A stretch of DNA of 64,000 bases. Source: Clitoria ternatea. Its lineage: Eukaryota; Streptophyta; Magnoliopsida; Fabales; Fabaceae. Position numbers and translations under genes: made by a program. Position 1 is the first letter of the stretch; each line of letters starts with the position of its first letter. Below are positions 47,804 through 59,836 of the stretch, piece after piece. The notes beneath the pieces were generated by a model. It saw only the letters and a list, made by a program, of their open reading frames with translations. It did not search any database and was not told the DNA's origin. The DNA lies in contig CM075669.1 of the NCBI GenBank assembly GCA_037962975.1, positions 123,210,501 through 123,274,500 of the forward strand, written 5' to 3'.

Positions 47804-49103
47804 GAACTTTGCTTGTCCTCAAGCAAATGGTCAAGAGAAAGTTTAAGTGAAACAAAGATCTTAATTAATCACAGCTGCAAATAAAATGAAGGACAACTTT
47901 TCACTATTCACAAATGATAAATCCTCAATCATGCTTTACTTTATCTAACCAAATTCTAAGTTTGAAACTATAATACACAATTACAAGTAACCACTCTGCT
48001 GTAAAAACAAGAAATCCTCTCTGTTTATACCTTCCAGGTGAGTGTTTGCTCTTTTTATCATTGGTCAAGTGTTATTCAATCATTGCATTTCATTTCACTG
48101 CATAAGATAACCACTCAAACAAACATGGATCAAGAGGTCTTTAATAGGTTGTAACTTGGCCAGGCTTACAAGAAATTCATTGGTTTTTCTTTAGATGCAA
48201 AGACATACTAAGGACACTTAGATTTCTTGGCCTTGGCTTTTTGTTATGTCATTTTTGCTTCATTTAAGCCATTCAACTTTTTCTTTATATTCCTCCTTCA
48301 TTTTTTTTATTCTTTGACATTGGTAGGAGGATCTTACGTTATTTTCCAAAAATTTTCTCTTTTCTTTTGACAGTCACAACCAAACTCTTCACATACCCTT
48401 CTTGAAAGATTGTTCTTGTCCTTAGCATGCATTAAGGTTGGATTATTTTGTTATACAAGCATGATCTAAGGTTAAGAAAAGAAACTTTCTTGGCTCAGTT
48501 GGGGTTAAAAACAAAATTTGGATTGATTACTTGAAGGTTGGCTTTTTGGCTCTTGTTTAAACCTATTCTACACAAAGTTTGCCTCTATCCTATCCATGCT
48601 TGACTAAGCAATAATCCTCGCCAGAAATTCATGCAATGAAAGATTACACAAAGATCAATGAACTCTCCGTGTTTAAGGTTGCACTATCTCACTGGGTTAA
48701 TTGTCTTGATTTCTTTATTCTCACAGAAAAGGGTTCAAGCATTGTGAACTAATTCCTAACTCAAGAATTAGAAAGATTCATTCAACATTCATAAGAATTA
48801 TCAGAGTTTCCAAAACTAGTCATCCTTCCTTTTATGCAAGCCTAAGATTAATTCACATCTTTCTTCACTTTTCCATATCATTTAAACAAAATTTCCGCGC
48901 CTAAACATTATAACTAACGTATGTAACAAAATTCATTTAGGCGTAACAGGAAAATCTAACTGTAAATCATGTGAAATTGACATAAAAGGAAAGTACTGAA
49001 CAATAAGTACTGAATTTAAAGTAACATAATAAAAGGAACATAATTTAAAGTAGCATAAGCTTAAATAAACTTGACAAAATAAAAAGGAACCATAGTAGCA
49101 TGC
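47804..49103 (-). other. 3' non-coding region of the Athila element
   Basis: About 1.3 kb between the downstream ORF and the 3' LTR. No ORF; AT-rich with T-rich tracts on the plus strand. Long untranslated 3' regions are usual in Athila. Confidence 0.65.
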
Positions 49104-50471
49104 TCAGTCATGCGACATCACAATATCAGTGACCACTCGATCCAGTTGCTCTTCAAACTCCCTGTCCTCAGCCTCCTGCTGCTGCTGAGTCTGTGTATCA
49201 GTTGGTGCTGTGACAGGTACAACTGCTGGTCCTGCTGATGTGGCTGGTGGTGATGGTGGTGCCTCTGGCTCAGCAGCGTCAGCTGCTGGCCTCTCCTCCT
49301 CCGGCAGAATGGGACTGTCCCTAGGCCAAGCAACACGCTCCATGAACTGGTCGGGGTGCATAAAAGGGCCTGAAGGATGGCTCCAATAGCTGGCTCGGTA
49401 GTGGTACAGCATGCCTCTGTGAATAGCGGCCTGCTGTCGCTCAATGTGAAGAAGATGAGCAAGGAGGGTAGGATCACAAGTAGGTGGTGGCGGTGGTTGA
49501 AGAGGTGGCTGAACTAGAGGTGATGATACCACAGGTGGTGGTGGTGGTGGTGGAGACGTCTATACCTGTGGTGCGGGTGTAGGTATCCTGCAATTCAAAT
49601 CTATGAATTTCCGATCAATGGATGGTCTAATCGGCGTGATGGGGTTAACATCGATCCCATGGACTGCACAAAGTCCGGTGATGAATGCAGGGAAACCAAG
49701 GCTGCCTTTAGGTTTTGTATCAGCTAATGTGGTCTTCGGATTTTGCTGTGCAAACCTAAAGATTTCATCTGAAATTATCTGAGCAAGGTCGACAGACATA
49801 TTTCGAGAGAGGATGCAGAAGAGAAGCTCACATTTTGGAAGGGGTAAATCAGATACATGGGCATTTGGGATAACATTTGCTAAGAGAAATACTGTCCACA
49901 CCCTAGTCAGCATTGTCATATCCTTCCTCAGAAGTCTGGAAGGATGCTGGCTAGCCCCTCTGTACATATGATGCCCTGGTAAACAGAGTTTATCTTCAAG
50001 TTCCTGTGTGGGGTAGATATGTCGGTTTTTCTTTAAGGTGCCATAGGTGCACAAATCTCCGTCAGGTAACCGAAGCATATCACCTAAATGTTCGTTGATA
50101 GTTTCTCTATCATACGAAATCCAGGTGCCCCAAACCCAAGTTTTTCGTTCTAAAGTGCCCTCTTTGTTCCATGCGTTAGCATAGAATTCTTTGACAATCT
50201 CTGGGTCGAATTTGTGTCTGGGATTTGCAACTCTTAACCATTTTCTTCTTCTCAATAATTCCAAGAAGTCATCACACTCTCCTTCACGTAAATCAACCTT
50301 CCTTTCAGGAATAAAAGTCCAGTGGTCTATGTTCTCATGGCGTTGTTTATGCTTCTTACTCCTGAATTTCGGTTGTTGTTGTGAAGAGCTTCCTTCACCT
50401 CTCTTCCTTTTTCCTTTTTCTCTCTCACTCTGCCTTGGGGCATTAGCACTCGTTACTTTAGTTCTAGCCAT
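49104..50471 (-). pseudogene. Downstream ORF of the Athila element (envelope-position ORF), one stop
   Basis: From 50471 the frame reads MARTKVTSANAPRQSE, a Lys/Arg-rich start that looks like a nuclear signal. A globular part follows with FYANAWNKEGT, WVWGTWISYDRETINEHLG and LLANVIPNAHVSDLPL. It resembles the 'putative plant transposon protein' domain often found in legume Athila-like elements (recalled, not searched). One TAG at 49562-49560 interrupts it; the same frame then continues with a Pro-rich tract, and an acidic Glu/Gln-rich end closing at 49104 (455 codons plus stop if read through). I see no signal peptide or membrane span, so an envelope role is not supported. Function unknown. 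Confidence 0.75.
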
Positions 50472-51984
50472 CCTGAAAAATAGAAAGTGCTAATAGAGTT
50501 CATAAGGCAGAAAAGTACAATTGTTCACACCATCTAGTTCACAATATTTCACTGAAAAACAGAGCATGATGGAAGGTTTCGACAGTTACAAAAAAAACGT
50601 TGTTCTATTGATGTCATTAATCAAAAACGGAACATAGTTATTTGTTCCTGCCAACACAGAACCTAATCGGGAACATTATATAATTGCATGCATTGTGTTT
50701 CAGCAGCCACACCAAAAATAAAAAAAAACAGAGCATGCTTAAGGCAAATGGTTTCACTACTTTATTCTAGGGCATGATTTACATTTGGATTCCATTATGC
50801 AAAACAACATTGCAGAGGTGAAAATCAAACCCTAACTAACATAAAACTGAAATCGTAACCCACATTGAAGCTTTAAACAAAGAAATAAAAACGTAAAGAA
50901 GAGAAAGATGAACAGATGCATGAGAAGTGAGAAAACTTACTTGAGGAATATGGGAAAGAAGAGAAAGATGAGAACTTGATGAGAACAATGAGGAAGAAAC
51001 CTCAAGAAACCTTTCGGAATCAAAGATAGGAGTGAGAGGGGTTCAGAAGTAGAGAGGTTTTTTTAAAGAGTGTAGCTGAAGAAGTGAACAGATTGTGCCC
51101 TTTTAAAAAGAAACCATAACCGCTTAAATTCGCTCACGCGAGATTAAACAGCTACAACGAATATTAAGTTCCACTCTCTAATTTCGCTCAAGCGATTATG
51201 GTTCGCTGTAGCGAAATCTGAGTTAAAAGGTACCTGATGCTCCCAAAAATCCCCTCGCTTGACTTAAATAACTTTCGCTTAGGCGAATCACTATGTTTAA
51301 GACACTGGGTAAAATTCGCTAGGGCTAAATGAATGGCGCTTAAGCGAGTGTGCAATGTTTTCTTTCTGGACAAAATTCGCTTCAGCGATAGGGATTCGCT
51401 TGGGCGATTTTGTTCCAGTGTTTAATAAAAGATAACTCGCTTGAGCGTGACTTAATGCGCCTGAGCGAGAATTGCAGAAAATGGGATTTTTTTCAAATTA
51501 ATGAATGTTCTACAAAATTCGCTTGAGCGGTCTTTAATTCGCTTAAGCGAAGTTTGTCCAGTGGCTATTCCTTTGTCTTGGCCTGAGCGAAAGGTAATAT
51601 TTTTCAAGCGAAGAAGGAATTCGCTCAAGCTAAAAGTGGGTCGCTTAAGCGACTTCTGTCCAGTATCAAAATATAAGTTTTTCGTTTAAGCGACTTTGAG
51701 CGAATGTAGGTATTTGGCTTATTCGCTTAAGCGAAATGGTGTACGCTTGAGCGAATATCCTCATACTTGAAAGTTTATATCCTCCACTTGTATTTTCTTC
51801 AAAAACTTATCTCATCATTCGATCCTTTGGTTCCTTTTAGTCTTCTCACTCACTTATAAAGCATATCATACAAAAAGCATTCACACAATTGCATAACTAA
51901 ACAAAACAACAACAAATTAAACACACTGGGTTGCCTCCCAGGTAGCGCTTGTTTAACGTCGTTAGCTCGACGCCTGATTGATTT
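50472..51984 (-). other. Spacer between pol and the downstream ORF of Athila
   Basis: Non-coding, 1.5 kb. It contains the internal dyad array (51125-51755). At 51925-51970 there is wording typical of Athila (GGGTTGCCTCCCAGG, GTTTAACGTCGTTAGC), shortly after the end of pol. The downstream ORF may be expressed from a spliced or separate transcript; no signal decides this. Confidence 0.7.
51125..51755. repeat. Internal CGCT-YR-AGCG dyad array of Athila
   Basis: About 18 full or partial dyads (TTCGCTTAAGCGAA, TTCGCTCAAGCGA, CGCTTGAGCG and decayed ones such as CGCTAGGGC). Spacers include ACCTGATGCTC (51232-51242), identical to one in the Tekay-A array at 3913-3923, and TTCTGGACAAA (51364), as in the LTR array at 47221. 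Confidence 0.9.
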
Positions 51985-54900
51985 TCATTCTTCAATAAAG
52001 TGGATCAGCATATCTAGCTTTTCCACTCCGCCACCCATATATGGTTTGAGTCTTTGTCCATTAACTGTCCAGGTTCTGTCAGAATTAGGATCTTACAACT
52101 CAACAGTACCATATGATTTGACTTCTTTAACAAGGAAAGGTCCAGACCATTTTGATTTCAACTTTCCTGGAAAAAGTTTGAGCTTTGAATTGAATAAAAG
52201 AACTGATTGTCCTGGGTAGAAGCTTTTTGCTAAAATCTTTTTATCATGGTAGGCTTTCATTCTGTCTTTATAAATTCTTGATGATTCATAAGCCTCTCGC
52301 CTCCATTCTCCCAGTTTTTCCAACTGAATCTTTCTTTCCTTTGTTGATGCTTCAGGATCAAAATTGAGCAACTTCATTGCCCAATAGGCCTTATGTTCTA
52401 GTTCCACAGGTAAATGATAGCTCTTTCCGTAGACTAATTGGTAGGGTGAGAACCCTGTTGGAGCTTTAAAAGCTGTTCTGTATGCCCACAAAGCGTCATT
52501 CAACTTTAGAGACCAATCTTTTATGCTTTAGGAAACTGTCTTTTCCAAAATTCTTTTGATTTCCCTGTTAGACACTTCCACTTGGCCATTGGCTTGTGGA
52601 TGGTAAGGAGAAGTCACCTTATGCTTGACACCATAATGTTCTAAACACTTTTGAAGTTGTGTGTTGCAAAAGTGAGATCCTCCATCACTTATCAGAACTC
52701 GGGGAGTGCCAAATCTGCTGAAAATATTTTTCTTCAAAAATTTGATTACAGTTTTAGCATCTGCCTTTGCACAAGCCATTGCTTCGACCCATTTCAAAAC
52801 ATAATCAACAGCTACCAGGATGTATTCATTGGAAAGTGAGGATGGTAATGGTCCAACAAAATCTATGCCCCAACAATCAAAAACCTCTACTTCTAAGATG
52901 GCTGTTAGTGGCATTTCATTCCTCCTTGAAATACTTCCACTTTTCTGACATGTATCACAGTTCTGCACAAAAAAATTAGCATCTTTAAATATAGAGGGCC
53001 AGAAAAAACCTGATTGTAGGATCTTGGCAGCGGTTCTTTCTCCATTGAAATGTCCTCCATATGCTGAACTATGGCAGTGCCATAGAATACTCCTGGCTTC
53101 TTGTTCAGATACACATCTTCTCAAAATATTATCTGATCCAAGCTTGAATAAGTAAGGATCATCCCAAATAAATTGTTGTGCATCCTTCAGAAGTTTCTTC
53201 TTCTGCTGCCATGTAAAATCTTCAGGAATCACTCCGGCAGCCTTGAAATTAGCCATGTCAGCAAACCATGGTCTTTCTTGAATCAACAACAGCCTTTCAT
53301 CTGGGAATTCTTCAGGAACTTCAGGCTGTATCTTTGTAACTTCATCATTAATTAGTCTGGACAAATGATCTGCAATGTGATTTTCACTTCCTTTTTTGTC
53401 AAGAATGGTTAAGTCAAACTCTTGTAGTAGCAAAATCCACCTAATTAATCTTGGCTTGGAATCAGATTTATTCATCAAGTACTTGATTGCTGCATGATCT
53501 GTAAAAACTATAACTCGTGCACTAATTAAGTACGATTTGAATTTTTCAAGCCCATACACAACAGCTAGTAATTCTTTTTCAGTTGTGGCATAATTAATTT
53601 GAGCTTCATTCAAAACTTTACTAGCGTAATGTATTGGATGAAAAATTCTGGATTTTCTTTGTCCTAACACTGCACCTATTGCATAATCACTTGCATCACA
53701 CATGATTTCAAAATCAAGATTCCAATCGGGTGCAACTATGACAGGTGCAGTAGTTAGTTTTTCCTTCAACATTTGAAAAGCTAGCAGACATGATTTATCA
53801 AATTGAAAAGAATTCTCTTTTTGCAGCAGATTACTCAAAGGTTTAGCAATTTTCAAAAAATCTTTTATAAACCTTCGGTAGAATCCTGCATGACCTAGAA
53901 AACTCCTGACACCTTTGACATTTATTGGTGGGGGTAATTTTTCAATAACTTCAACTTTTGCCCTGTCCACCTCAATGCCTTTGTTTGAAATGGTGTGACC
54001 CAACACTATGCCTTTAGTTACCATAAAGTGACATTTTTCCTAATTGATCATTAAATTGGTTTCCACACACCTTTTCAACATGGTATCAAGGTTTTCTAAA
54101 CACGAATGAAATGATTTACCAAAGACGGAGAAGTCATCCATGAAGACTTCTATGCATTTTTCCACAAGGTCTGAAAAAATTGCCAGCATGCACCGTTGAA
54201 AAGTGGCTGGAGCATTACATAGTCCAAAAGGCATCTTTCGATATGCAAAAACACCAAAAGGGCAAGTAAATGCGGTTTTCTCCTGGTCTTCTGGAGCCAC
54301 TGCTATTTGATTATAGCCTGAGTATCCATCCAGAAAACAATAATAAGCTTGTCCCGCCAACCTTTCCAGCATTTGGTCCATGAATGGCAATGGAAAATGA
54401 TCTTTCCTTGTTGCTTGGTTGAGCTTTCGGTAGTCTATGCACATTCTCCATCCCGTTACTGTTCTGGTTGGAATTAACTCATTATTTTCATTCCTCACCA
54501 CCGTCATGCCACCCTTCTTTGGTACCACTTGAACTGGGCTCACCCATGTACTATCTGAAATAGGGTAGATCATTCCGGCTTCAAGCAACTTCAGCACCTC
54601 TTTCTTCATGACCTCTTTCATGATTGGATTTAATCGTCTTTGAGGTTGAGCCACTGGTCTGTATTCCTGCTCCATAAAAATATGATGCATACAATACGAT
54701 GGACTGATGCCTTTCAAATCACTTAATTTCCAACCAATAGCTTGCTCATTCTTTTTCAGAATTTCAATCAGCTTTTCTTCTTCTTCTTTCAACAAAGTGC
54801 TGTTGATTATTACTGGTTTATTACCTTGGTCATCTAAAAAGACATATTTCAGATTTGGAGGTAATTCTTTCAATTCTAACTTATGAACCTTAGGACTTTG

Positions 54901-57471
54901 TTTTTCATCCAGTTTTTCCACTTTGCTTTCCTCGCTTGTCATCACCTTACCGGCTTCAAGACTTTGCAAAACCTCTTGCACTTCATTCATCTCCATACTA
55001 TTAAAACTCTCAACAGCATTCACTAGAGCCTTTTCAAGAGGGCTTGAATTGTTCATCTTGTGAAGCTGTTTTGAAATTGTCTCCTCTTCCGCATCAATTT
55101 TGAAACAACTCTGCTTGTCTGCAGGATATTTCATGGCTTCAAAAACATCAAAATTGACTTCCTCGTCTTGGACTCTTACTTTTAATTTCCCATCATCAAC
55201 ATCTATGATAACTTTTGCAGTCTTCATAAATGGTCGTCCCAAGATCAAAGGTACTTCTGAATCTTCTTCCATATCCATGATCACAAAATCTACTGGAAAC
55301 ACGAATTTGTCTACTTTCACTAGAACATCTTCTGCAACTCCATAAGGGAACTTCATTGATCTATCAGCTAATTGGAGAGTCATTCTAGTTGGTCGAATTT
55401 CTAGATCACCAATTCTCTTCAGCATAGATAATGGCATCAGATTAATGCTTTCTCCTAGGTCGAGTAATGCTTTTCCTACTGGCAGGCTACCAATGGTGAC
55501 AGGAATTGTAAAGCTTCCCGGATCTTTGGTCTTCTGCGGTAATGCTTTTTGAATTATAGCACTACACCCGGCCTCTAATTCTACTGTCTCCTCAGAGAAT
55601 CTTGTTTTCTTTGTCAGTAAATCCTTCATAAATTTTGCATAAGTAGGCATCTGCTCCATGGCTTCCATAAATGGTACATTGATCTGTAATCTCTTGAATA
55701 TGTCCATGAACCTAGCAAACTGCCTTTCTTTATCCCACTTTGAAGGATTTTTGGGATAAGGCATGCTTTTCAGCTGTGGTATACCTTCATCCACCTTCAT
55801 CTTTCCTTTCTCTACATCACTCTTTTTATCTTTCTCCTTTTCTTTTTCTTTATTTACAGTCTCACTCTTTTCATTCTCATCTTTTTCTCTATTTTTTTCT
55901 TTTTCTTTTTCTTTCAAAAATCTTTCTTCTTCCTTTTCTTTTTCACCCAACTCTACACCTGTAGTTTTTCCACTTCTGGTCATCACTGCCTGACATTGCT
56001 CCTTAGGATTCGCTTCAGTGTTGGCTCCATATTGAGGTCTTTTTTGTTCTGCTATTTGACGGGCAAGTTGTCCAACCTGAGTCTCTAGATTCCTAATGGA
56101 AGCTTCTGTGTTCTTCTGATTTGTTAGAGAAGCTTGCATGAACTTTTCCAATGTATCTTCCAATCTAGTTGTCTTTTCCATCAGAGACGGTCCTTGTTGG
56201 TGGGCCTGTGGTCTATTGTATGTACTAGCCTCTTGCCTCTAACCTTGGCCTTGATTTGCATTGTTCCTCCATCCCTGAAATGGTTGATTAGTAAAATTGG
56301 AATTAAAATTATTTTGTCTACCTTGATTGTTCATGTAATGGACAGCTTCTTCCTGCGACCCACAATGTCCATTTGGATGGTCACCTCCACAAAAATCACA
56401 TCTTGCATTCATTTATTGCTGAGGTTGTGTAGATTGAACTGAGTGCAATTGTTGAGGAAGTTTGGCCATCTGTTGAGTTAAGGCTTCGATCTGTTGGGTC
56501 AAAATTTTGTTTTGAGCTAAAATAGCATCAGAAGTATTCAGGTCAAGAATTCCTTTCTTTTGTACTTGCTGCCTATCATGCTGTGCTTGATAGTCTGTGG
56601 ATGACAAAGCTTCTATGATTCTAGTAGCTTGGTCAGCATCTACTGTCATCATTGTTCCACCAGCAGCAGCATCTAAAATCATCTTTGTGTCAGGCCTTAG
56701 CCCATTGTAGAAAATGTTCAGCTGTGCTATATCTTCAAATCCATGATTTGGACATTTGCGCAATAAGGACTTGAATCTGTCCCATGCTTCACAAAAAGGT
56801 TCTTCTATTCCTTGACAGAAAGTTGAAATGTCAGACTTTGCTTTTATGAATCTTGACGGTGGAAAGAAACGAAACAAGAATTTCTCCTCCACACTAGACC
56901 AATTATTCAAGCTTTGGTTTGGATGCGATTGCAACCATTCTTTGGCCTTCCCAGCTAGAGAAAATGGGAACAAGCGGAGATATGCTGATTCAAGATCTCC
57001 TTGCTCAAAGCCCATAGTACCTACCAATTCATAAAATGTAGCTAAGTGAGTATATGGGTCTTCATGTGACATCCCAGTAAATTGGTGAGCACTAATCAAG
57101 CTAAGAAATGCTGGTTTCATTTCCAAAGCTCTGGTTTGTGGGATTGCTATGCTTGAAAAATATCTGGGTCCTTGTTGGTTTGCATAGTCTCCCAAGGTAC
57201 GCCTTGGTGGTTGACGTCCTTCCATATTTTCAAGTTTTGGAATGGTTGTTGGTGTTGAGATTGGAGAAGAAGAAGAAGAAGATTGGTCCTCCTCTTGTTG
57301 TGCTTTTGCTTTGGCTTTGATTTTCTTCAAAGTCTTCTCAATTTCAGGATCTATTTCAGCCTGTTCTTTGAATCCCTGACTTCTTAATATCATAAGCAAA
57401 GCAAGCAAAAGAGAGGTTAACCAAGACAATGATACAAAACAACACAAAAATGCAATACGTACAGTATTCAC
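51985..57471 (-). pseudogene. gag-pol: gag-pol of the Athila element: one frame with five stops
   Basis: A single frame of 1829 codons including the final TGA at 51985. Gag: FSSIAIPQTRALEMKPAF, then LAGKAKEWLQSHP and FLFRFFPPSRF; a CCHC knuckle CDFCGGDHPNGHC near 56395. A Lys/Glu-rich linker lies at 55960-55770. Protease: LLDLGESINLMP at about 55465 (the usual DLGA reads DLGE) and LILGRPFMKTA. RT: WRMCIDYRKLNQ, FMDD at 54144-54133. RNase H: MCDASDYAIGAVLG, FTDHAAIKYLM. Integrase: HCHSSAYGGHF, CDTCQKSG, GIDFVGPLP, ISDGGSHF, NGQVEVSNREIK. The stops are TAA 56415, TAG 56241, TAG 54042, TAA 52530, TAA 52095 (first base on the minus strand). There is no frameshift. The true start may be downstream of the first Met. 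Confidence 0.93.
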
Positions 57472-57500
57472 ACACCGTAATAACTTAATTCAATTACTTC

Positions 57501-57521
57501 GATCCCCGGCAGACGGCGCCA
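57501..57521 (-). other. Primer binding site of Athila (tRNA-Asp type)
   Basis: The minus strand reads TGGCGCCGTCTGCCGGGGAT, close to the complement of the 3' end of plant tRNA-Asp, with one small discrepancy in the middle. It lies six bases inside the 5' LTR end. Confidence 0.85.
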
Positions 57522-58318
57522 AAAACTTGCTGTTGTATTTTAAGAGAATCAAGTTTGTATAATACACTCAAAGAGACGTGCCAAGTTTTAAACACGGTAG
57601 TTGTAGTTATAAAGGATATCGTTCCCACTAAGGATCATCAGCAATTGAAACTTAAAATATTACGGCGGATTAAAACGATTGTTTTCATGGTTTTGAGTTC
57701 AAAATATAAACTGCAATATGTGAACGAATATGCAATGAAATAAAAGGAGTTTATCAAATTGTAACAACTGGGATTAGGATTCACCGATCTTACCTTCCGA
57801 TGCACAACGTATATTCATGAAAACAGGGTTTGAACTATAATACTTTACGTCACAATCAATGTCATTCGTATCAATTCCTTGACTACGAAATTCATAAAAA
57901 TAGATTTGATAACGTCAATCCCTTGATCGTTTCAAATCCATTCCAGCATTACGACCGATTGTTTAGACGTTCAATGCGTTAAATACCATCCCTGGTTATT
58001 TACTCACAATGAGCATTTCATTTAGATCTGTTTTCAAAAGTTATTTTCCAACAACAAACGTAAACTTAATTCAAGAAACTAGTGATCAAGTAGATTCAGG
58101 AAGTGAACACAAAACGAAATACCAAGAATCATAGAACAAATTTACCCGATTCATGAATATATCATTTATGATCTTCAAGTAAGAAAGGCTACATCCAATC
58201 CCAAGGAGAGGTTTAGCCACTCATGGTGGTCATTACAACTTAGAAAAGATGAAGAAAAGACAGAGTACAAAGTGTTTCTAACTATCCAGCTCTCCTCCCC
58301 CAGCCGCCATGCAGTAAG

Positions 58319-58331
58319 CTTATATAAAAGA
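58319..58331 (-). promoter_or_regulatory. TATA box of the right (5') Athila LTR
   Basis: CTTTTATATAAGC on the minus strand. In the intact element this copy would drive the genomic transcript toward gag. The dyad array starts immediately upstream. Confidence 0.65.
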
Positions 58332-58875
58332 ATACTCGCTCAAGCGAGTTTATATTTCGCTCAGGCGAGGAGCATTCTTCAGCATGAAGGAAATCCACGT
58401 CCTGCTTTATTATGGGCTTGATTCGCTCAAGCGGTTCAGATTCGCTTAAGCGAGTCTTCATATCTGATACTTCATTCCATTTCGCTTGAGCTGTTTCTTC
58501 ATCCACTTCAGCGAGCCCTTTAAAATTTAGTTCTGGACAAATTTCGCTTGAGCGAAATAATGTCGCTCAAGCGACCTCTACATTGCTGCATTCTGGAAGA
58601 AGTTCGCTGGCTTTTCTATTCAAAACGCTTGAGCGAGGCTACTACTATTCCATTCTGTACCAATCTCGCTCAAGCGGCCTTAGTGTTCGCTCGGGCGAAT
58701 ACTTCATTTTTCAATACTGGCTTGATTTCGCCTGGGCGTATCACTCCTCGCTCAAGCGAGTCTTGACCTGATACTGTTATTTGTTAAATTCATGGCTCGC
58801 CCAAGCGAGCTCTTCAATTTTTCCTCAGCGACCATCATTCGCTCAAGCGATATACCCTCCGCTTGAGCGAATATC
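58332..58875. repeat. CGCT-YR-AGCG dyad array in the right Athila LTR
   Basis: Counterpart of 47032-47575. Differences fall both in dyads (one copy has TCTTGCTCAAGCG where this has TCTCGCTCAAGCG) and in spacers. Confidence 0.92.
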
Positions 58876-59098
58876 ACTCTGTTTGCTCAACACTTAATGG
58901 ATTTTCTTCATTTCTTTTCTTTTCTTCTTTCTTCTTTGAATTTTCCTGAGATTGCAACAAAATTAGCCAATCAACCTGTACAATGTTCATATCACTATTT
59001 ATTTTCTATTTAGCTTACAAAATTGACAAACATTGTACATTATATCCAATTTATGCTTCATTAATCATGCAAAATATAGGTAAATTGGACATCTATCA

Positions 59099-59103
59099 GT
59101 AGG
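59099..59103. repeat. Target site duplication GTAGG, right copy (Athila)
   Basis: Exact repeat of 46213-46217; the Tekay-B integrase frame continues right through it. Confidence 0.92.
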
Positions 59104-59476
59104 TCGGATATTGAAGAGTCACAAGCTTAACCCGAGATACATCGGGCCGTATCAGATTTTGGAGAGGATCGGTAATGTTGCTTACCGATTGGATCTTCCC
59201 CAATCGTTAACTAATATCCACAATGTATTTCATGTGTCACAACTCCAAGCGTACATTCCTTGTGATTCCATGATTGTGCCGAGTGATTCTATCGAATTAA
59301 AGGAGAACCTGACGGTGGAAGTTACACCTATCACTATTGAAGAATACCAGACTAAACAGTTAAGAAACAAGGAAGTACCATTGGTAAAGGTGAAGTGGCA
59401 AAATTTAAATGGGATAAGCTACATGTGGGAGTTGGAATCGGACATAAGGCAGGTGTACCCCGATCTTTTTCAATAA
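59104..59476 (+). pseudogene. pol: C-terminal integrase and chromodomain-like tail of Tekay-B
   Basis: This is the end of the integrase frame cut by the Athila insertion: LKSHKLNPRYIGPYQILERI, then NIHNVFHVSQLQAYI, then a tail with LRNKEVPLVKVKWQN, MWELESDIRQVYPDLFQ and a stop at 59474-59476. This tail is the chromodomain-like part of Tekay integrases, thought to guide insertion into heterochromatin in the family. Confidence 0.92.
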
Positions 59477-59497
59477 GGTGCGATGAAATCCCTTTTT

Positions 59498-59508
59498 AGG
59501 GGGCTGGA
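59498..59508 (+). other. Polypurine tract of Tekay-B
   Basis: AGGGGGCTGGA immediately before the 3' LTR; one C/T break. Confidence 0.75.
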
Positions 59509-59805
59509 TGTCACGTCCCTGATCTTTTAGTAAAATTTTGATGAGCCCAAAATATTAATAATTGTTTTAGAGATTTATTTGATATTTTTATCAATTATTA
59601 GGCAATTATAAATAATTAACTAGTGTGGAAATAAATAAATTTATTGATTGATTAATTACAAAAAGGTAAATAAGATGAAATTAGAAGGAGGTAAAAGTTT
59701 AATTAAAACTTTCAAAGAAATTATAAAAGAAATGGGAAAAAGACAGTTTTTCCCCTGAGTCTTAAATAATAAAGATTTCTTCTCCTTCCTCATTCATTTC
59801 ACATG

Positions 59806-59836
<31 letters not shown>

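Larger units (their letters stand above)
46218..59098 (-). mobile_element. Athila-lineage Ty3/gypsy element, minus strand, young
   Basis: It has identical-length LTRs (1571 bp), a tRNA-Asp primer site, a single gag-pol frame, then a further ORF in the position where Athila elements carry an envelope-like gene. The pol tail VNGQRLKPYMGG and the LEKLGEWRREAYESSRIYKD segment are Athila-like. By eye about 15 differences separate the two LTRs (about 1%), nearly all transitions. With a commonly used plant LTR clock that would be well under a million years, but the clock is an assumption. Five stops in gag-pol and one in the downstream ORF make this copy defective. Confidence 0.93.
57528..59098 (-). 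repeat. 5' LTR of the Athila element (right copy, 1571 bp)
   Basis: Same length as the left copy and about 99% identical by eye. On the minus strand: start TGATAGATGTCC at 59098, dyad array 58875-58332, TATA box CTTTTATATAAGC (58331-58319), end CAACAGCA at 57528. Confidence 0.95.

Noticed and set aside
55740..55993. Plus-strand Phe/Ser-rich ORFs at 55.7-56.0 kb
   Set aside because: They are the complement of the Lys/Glu-rich linker in the Athila gag-pol frame.
57390..57471. Signal peptide or membrane anchor at the start of the Athila gag frame (hydrophobic first 28 residues)
   Set aside because: It lies within 60 bp of the primer site and looks like translated leader; a Met further downstream is the more likely start.
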